From Gammaproteobacteria bacterium (GTDB lineage: Bacteria; Pseudomonadota; Gammaproteobacteria; Xanthomonadales; SZUA-36): DNA of 64,000 bases. Shown piece by piece: positions 60,703 to 64,000 of this stretch. How positions within the stretch are numbered: the stretch's first letter is position 1; every line of letters starts with the position of its first letter. The translations under genes were made by a program, and so were the position numbers. Under the pieces are notes generated by a model. That model did not search any database and was not told where the DNA came from. It saw nothing but the letters and a program-made list of their open reading frames with translations. The DNA is taken from positions 62,001 to 126,000 of the forward strand of contig JAJRUM010000020.1 of assembly GCA_024277815.1 (NCBI GenBank). Reading direction: 5' to 3'.

Positions 60703-62190
60703 ATGAACCTCAAAACCACCCCCATTTTTGACAACAGTTATGCGCGGCTACCGCAGCAGTTTTACAGCTGCCAGCTACCCGAAGCTGTCAGTGCGCCCGG
60801 ACTTATTCGTGTGAACCATGCGTTGGCCGGCTACCTTGGTTTTGACCCTCATTGGCTGGAATCTGCGGCCGGGGTAGAACTCATTGCCGGCAACTACATT
60901 CCAACCGGCGCACAGCCTCTCGCCACAGCCTATGCCGGTCATCAGTTTGGTGGCTGGAACCCACAAATGGGAGACGGAAGAGCGGTTCTGCTTGGCGAAG
61001 TGATCGCCACTGACGGCAAGCGCCACGATATCCAGCTCAAAGGCTCTGGCCGCACAGCCTGGTCCCGCAATGGCGATGGCCGGTCGCCTTTAGGTCCGGT
61101 ATTGCGCGAGTATATCGTCAGCGAAGCCATGGCAGTTTTAGCTGTACCGACAACCCGTGCACTGGCAGCAGCGACCAGTGGCGAATGGGTGAGACGTGAA
61201 GAACGCTTGCCCGGCGCGGTGCTGGTACGCGTAGCCCGGAGTCATATCCGCATTGGCACGTTTCAGTATTTTGCTTCCCGGCAAGACCACGGTGCACTCA
61301 GGGCTTTGGTGGAGCACGTCATTCAACGTCATTATCCCGGGGCCGCACAAGCGGAAAACCCGGTGCGGGCCATGCTTGATGGAATCGTCGCCCGCCAGGC
61401 AACGCTGATTGCCCGCTGGCAATCACTGGGCTTTGTTCATGGCGTCATGAACACTGACAACATACTGGTTTCCGGGGAAACCATCGACTACGGGCCCTGC
61501 GCCTTTATGGATGCGTTCGACGCTGCTGCAGTATTCAGCTCCATTGACCAGAGTGGCCGTTACGCCTACCGCAACCAGCCACATATAGCGCACTGGAACC
61601 TGAGCATGCTGGCACAGGCGCTGTTGCCGATGCTGCATGAAGACCACGATCAGGCCATCAGCACAGGCCAGGCTGCAATAGATGTATTTCCTGACCTGTA
61701 CATGGCCGCGTATCAACAAGAGATGCGCCGGAAACTTGGACTCACGACAGAACAAAAAGATGATAACGCGCTCATACAAGACCTGCTGGAGTTGATGCAG
61801 GAACACCAGACTGATTTCACCTTGGCTTTTCGGCGCCTGTCAGATTTGGCAGACCCGGAAAACTCAACGGCAAACCACGTTAGCTCAATATTTGAGTTCC
61901 CGGCAGCTTTTAACCCCTGGCTGGAGCACTGGAGATCAAGAACCGGCTCTGAGCCACAACCAGCCAAAGCACGGCAACTGGCTATGTATTCCATTAATCC
62001 AGCCTTTATCCCACGCAATCACCTGCTTGAAGAGGCAATTGCAGCCGCAGTCAGCCGGCAGGATTTCAGTGACTTCCATGCACTGGCAGACGTATTGGCA
62101 CGACCCTTTGAGTTTGATGCCGAAAGGCAGCGTCATGCTTTGCCGCCGCGGCCTGAACAGATTGTAAGACAAACATTTTGTGGTACCTGA
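60703..62190 (+). CDS. selO: protein adenylyltransferase SelO
   Basis: YAGHQFGGWNPQMGDGRAVLLGEV; IQLKGSGRTAWSRNGDGRSPLGPVLREYIVSEAM; GVMNTDNILVSGETIDYGPCAFMD; C-terminal ...FCGT. Confidence 0.94.
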   Translation: MNLKTTPIFDNSYARLPQQFYSCQLPEAVSAPGLIRVNHALAGYLGFDPHWLESAAGVELIAGNYIPTGAQPLATAYAGHQFGGWNPQMGDGRAVLLGEVIATDGKRHDIQLKGSGRTAWSRNGDGRSPLGPVLREYIVSEAMAVLAVPTTRALAAATSGEWVRREERLPGAVLVRVARSHIRIGTFQYFASRQDHGALRALVEHVIQRHYPGAAQAENPVRAMLDGIVARQATLIARWQSLGFVHGVMNTDNILVSGETIDYGPCAFMDAFDAAAVFSSIDQSGRYAYRNQPHIAHWNLSMLAQALLPMLHEDHDQAISTGQAAIDVFPDLYMAAYQQEMRRKLGLTTEQKDDNALIQDLLELMQEHQTDFTLAFRRLSDLADPENSTANHVSSIFEFPAAFNPWLEHWRSRTGSEPQPAKARQLAMYSINPAFIPRNHLLEEAIAAAVSRQDFSDFHALADVLARPFEFDAERQRHALPPRPEQIVRQTFCGT

Positions 62191-62229
62191 AAACAAGTGA
62201 TGGTACCTCTGCTTTTGAGGAGAATAACA

Positions 62230-62658
62230 ATGCAAAGAGACCACCAGATAAAGTGGGTTGGCGACCTCCGCTTTGTTGGCACAGGTGCCAGTGGCCAAAG
62301 TGTAAACATAGACGGTGAACGGCAAACCGGCCTGTCACCGATGGAGATGCTGTTGTTGGGCACCGGCGGGTGTGCCTGTATAGACCTGGTGATGATTCTT
62401 GCAAAAGCCCGCCAAAAGGTTGTCGATGCCCGGGTTGAGATTGGTGGCCAGCGTCGGGAGGAACCGCCCCGGTACTACACAGACATAGCGCTACATTTTG
62501 TGGTTAAAGGCTTCGCTGTAAAAGAGCATCACGTAAAACGGGCAATCGGCCTTGCCATGGACAAGTACTGCTCAGCATCCGCCCAGATGGCGGCACTGGC
62601 AGAAATAACCACCAGCTACGAAATTATTGAGGCTGACCCGACCGAGACAGTCCTGTAG
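62230..62658 (+). CDS. OsmC family protein
   Basis: QTGLSPMEMLLLGTGGCACIDLVMILAKARQKV. Confidence 0.9.
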   Translation: MQRDHQIKWVGDLRFVGTGASGQSVNIDGERQTGLSPMEMLLLGTGGCACIDLVMILAKARQKVVDARVEIGGQRREEPPRYYTDIALHFVVKGFAVKEHHVKRAIGLAMDKYCSASAQMAALAEITTSYEIIEADPTETVL

Positions 62659-62737
62659 GATAAGCGGGAAAATTCCAGCCAGATCAGTTTCGGGTTGCTT
62701 TTTGCTGCCAATCTCAGTTTCATATTTTGGAGATATC

Positions 62738-64000
62738 ATGTTAACTTTGTTTCGCACTCTGCTGTTTTTATTCGTATTAATCCTCTCTCAGGCCGCACTA
62801 TCCGCTGAGAAAGAAGAACAGCCCATTGCCGGCCTCAATGCAGCGACCCTTAAGGGTCTCGAGTGGCGCAGCATCGGCCCGGCCCTGACGGCCGGACGTA
62901 TCGCTGATATAGCAGTCAACCCGCAGGATCGCAGCACCTGGTATGTCGGCGTGGGTAGCGGGGGAGTGTGGAAGACAAGTAATCGTGGTACCACCTCGAG
63001 CCCGGTTTTCGACACACAGGCCTCCTATTCGATTGGCAGCATTACTATTGACCCCAACAACCCAGCAGTCGTCTGGGTAGGCACAGGCGAGAATGTCAGT
63101 GGGCGCCATGTAGCCTATGGCGATGGTATATACAAAAGTCTGGATGCTGGTAAGTCGTGGACCAACATGGGTCTGCAGGACTCGCAACATATCGGCATGA
63201 TCGCGGTAGATCCGCGTGACTCCAACGTAGTTTATGTCGCGGCCCAGGGGCCGTTGTGGTCAGCCGGTGGAGACAGGGGGCTGTATAAAACTATCGATGG
63301 CGGTGAGAACTGGGATCTCATTCTGTCTAAAGGCAAGTACACTGGCGTAAATGAAGTGCATCTTGATCCCCGTAACCCGGATGTGATTTACGCTTCCACG
63401 CACCAGCGTCTCAGAAACGTCGCAGCACTGATGGATGGCGGCCCCGAGTCGGGCATCTACAAATCCACTGATGGCGGCCGCAACTGGCGCGAATTGACCA
63501 GCGGCATCCCTGCCGAAGACAAGGGCAAGATTGGCCTGGCCATCTCCCCGGTCGACCCGGACGTCATCTATGCCACCATCGAACTGGCACAACGAACCGG
63601 TGGCCTGTGGCGTTCCACAGATGCCGGTGAAAGCTGGGAAAAACGCAGTGATGAAGTCTATAGCGGTACCGGCCCTCATTATTATCAGGAAATCTTCGCC
63701 AGCCCACATGACGTGGATACGGTCTACCAGGTAGCACCCACCCTGTACCGGACAACCGACGGCGGCAAGACCATGCAAGCCGTCAAAAATAAGTCCGTAC
63801 ATGGTGATTACCATGCCATTGTGTTTGACCCGGCGGACCCGGACTACCTGATGGTTGGCACCGACGGCGGGGTTTACGAATCTTTCGATGCCACGGAACA
63901 CTGGAAATTTTTCGCCAACATGCCCATCACCCAGTTCTACAAAGTAGCAGTCGACTATGACGAACCTTTTTACAACATTTATGGCGGCACACAGGACAAC
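62738..64000 (+). CDS. VPS10/BNR-repeat (sialidase-like beta-propeller) secreted protein, truncated by window edge
   Basis: My translation: MLTLFRTLLFLFVLILSQAALSAEKEEQPIAGL...GLEWRSIGPALTAGRIADIAVNPQDRSTWYVGVGSGGVWKTSNRG...GIYKSTDGGRNWREL...; absent from ORF track because no stop in window. Confidence 0.88.
   Translation, partial: MLTLFRTLLFLFVLILSQAALSAEKEEQPIAGLNAATLKGLEWRSIGPALTAGRIADIAVNPQDRSTWYVGVGSGGVWKTSNRGTTSSPVFDTQASYSIGSITIDPNNPAVVWVGTGENVSGRHVAYGDGIYKSLDAGKSWTNMGLQDSQHIGMIAVDPRDSNVVYVAAQGPLWSAGGDRGLYKTIDGGENWDLILSKGKYTGVNEVHLDPRNPDVIYASTHQRLRNVAALMDGGPESGIYKSTDGGRNWRELTSGIPAEDKGKIGLAISPVDPDVIYATIELAQRTGGLWRSTDAGESWEKRSDEVYSGTGPHYYQEIFASPHDVDTVYQVAPTLYRTTDGGKTMQAVKNKSVHGDYHAIVFDPADPDYLMVGTDGGVYESFDATEHWKFFANMPITQFYKVAVDYDEPFYNIYGGTQDN

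Overview
64 kb of gammaproteobacterial-type chromosomal DNA, densely coding on both strands. I saw no rRNA, tRNA, CRISPR array, phage or transposon signature, although no tRNA scan was possible. Recognisable modules include: a LolCDE-like ABC exporter with a LolA-type lipoprotein-sorting protein; an OmpR/HAMP-kinase two-component system; a GDA1/CD39 (NTPDase) lipoprotein; a nucleoside hydrolase/ribokinase salvage pair; a divergently arranged TetR / RND efflux locus; a tandem pair of secreted paralogues; and many household enzymes (FabH, GlpK, PtrB, RdgC, PepD, SelO, TrhP). The most interesting segment is ~45.1-50.1 kb. There a probable rhodoquinone-biosynthesis gene (rquA) sits beside the O2-independent ubiquinone genes ubiT <-> ubiU-ubiV-ubiD. 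The divergent ubiT/ubiU intergenic region holds a perfect FNR/Anr box (TTGAT-ACAG-ATCAA) with a -10-like hexamer exactly 21 nt away on each side. ubiV is interrupted by a single in-frame TAA that separates its expected 4Fe-4S cysteine ligands onto two ORFs. Product calls come from reading the translations and from family knowledge recalled from memory. No database search was run.
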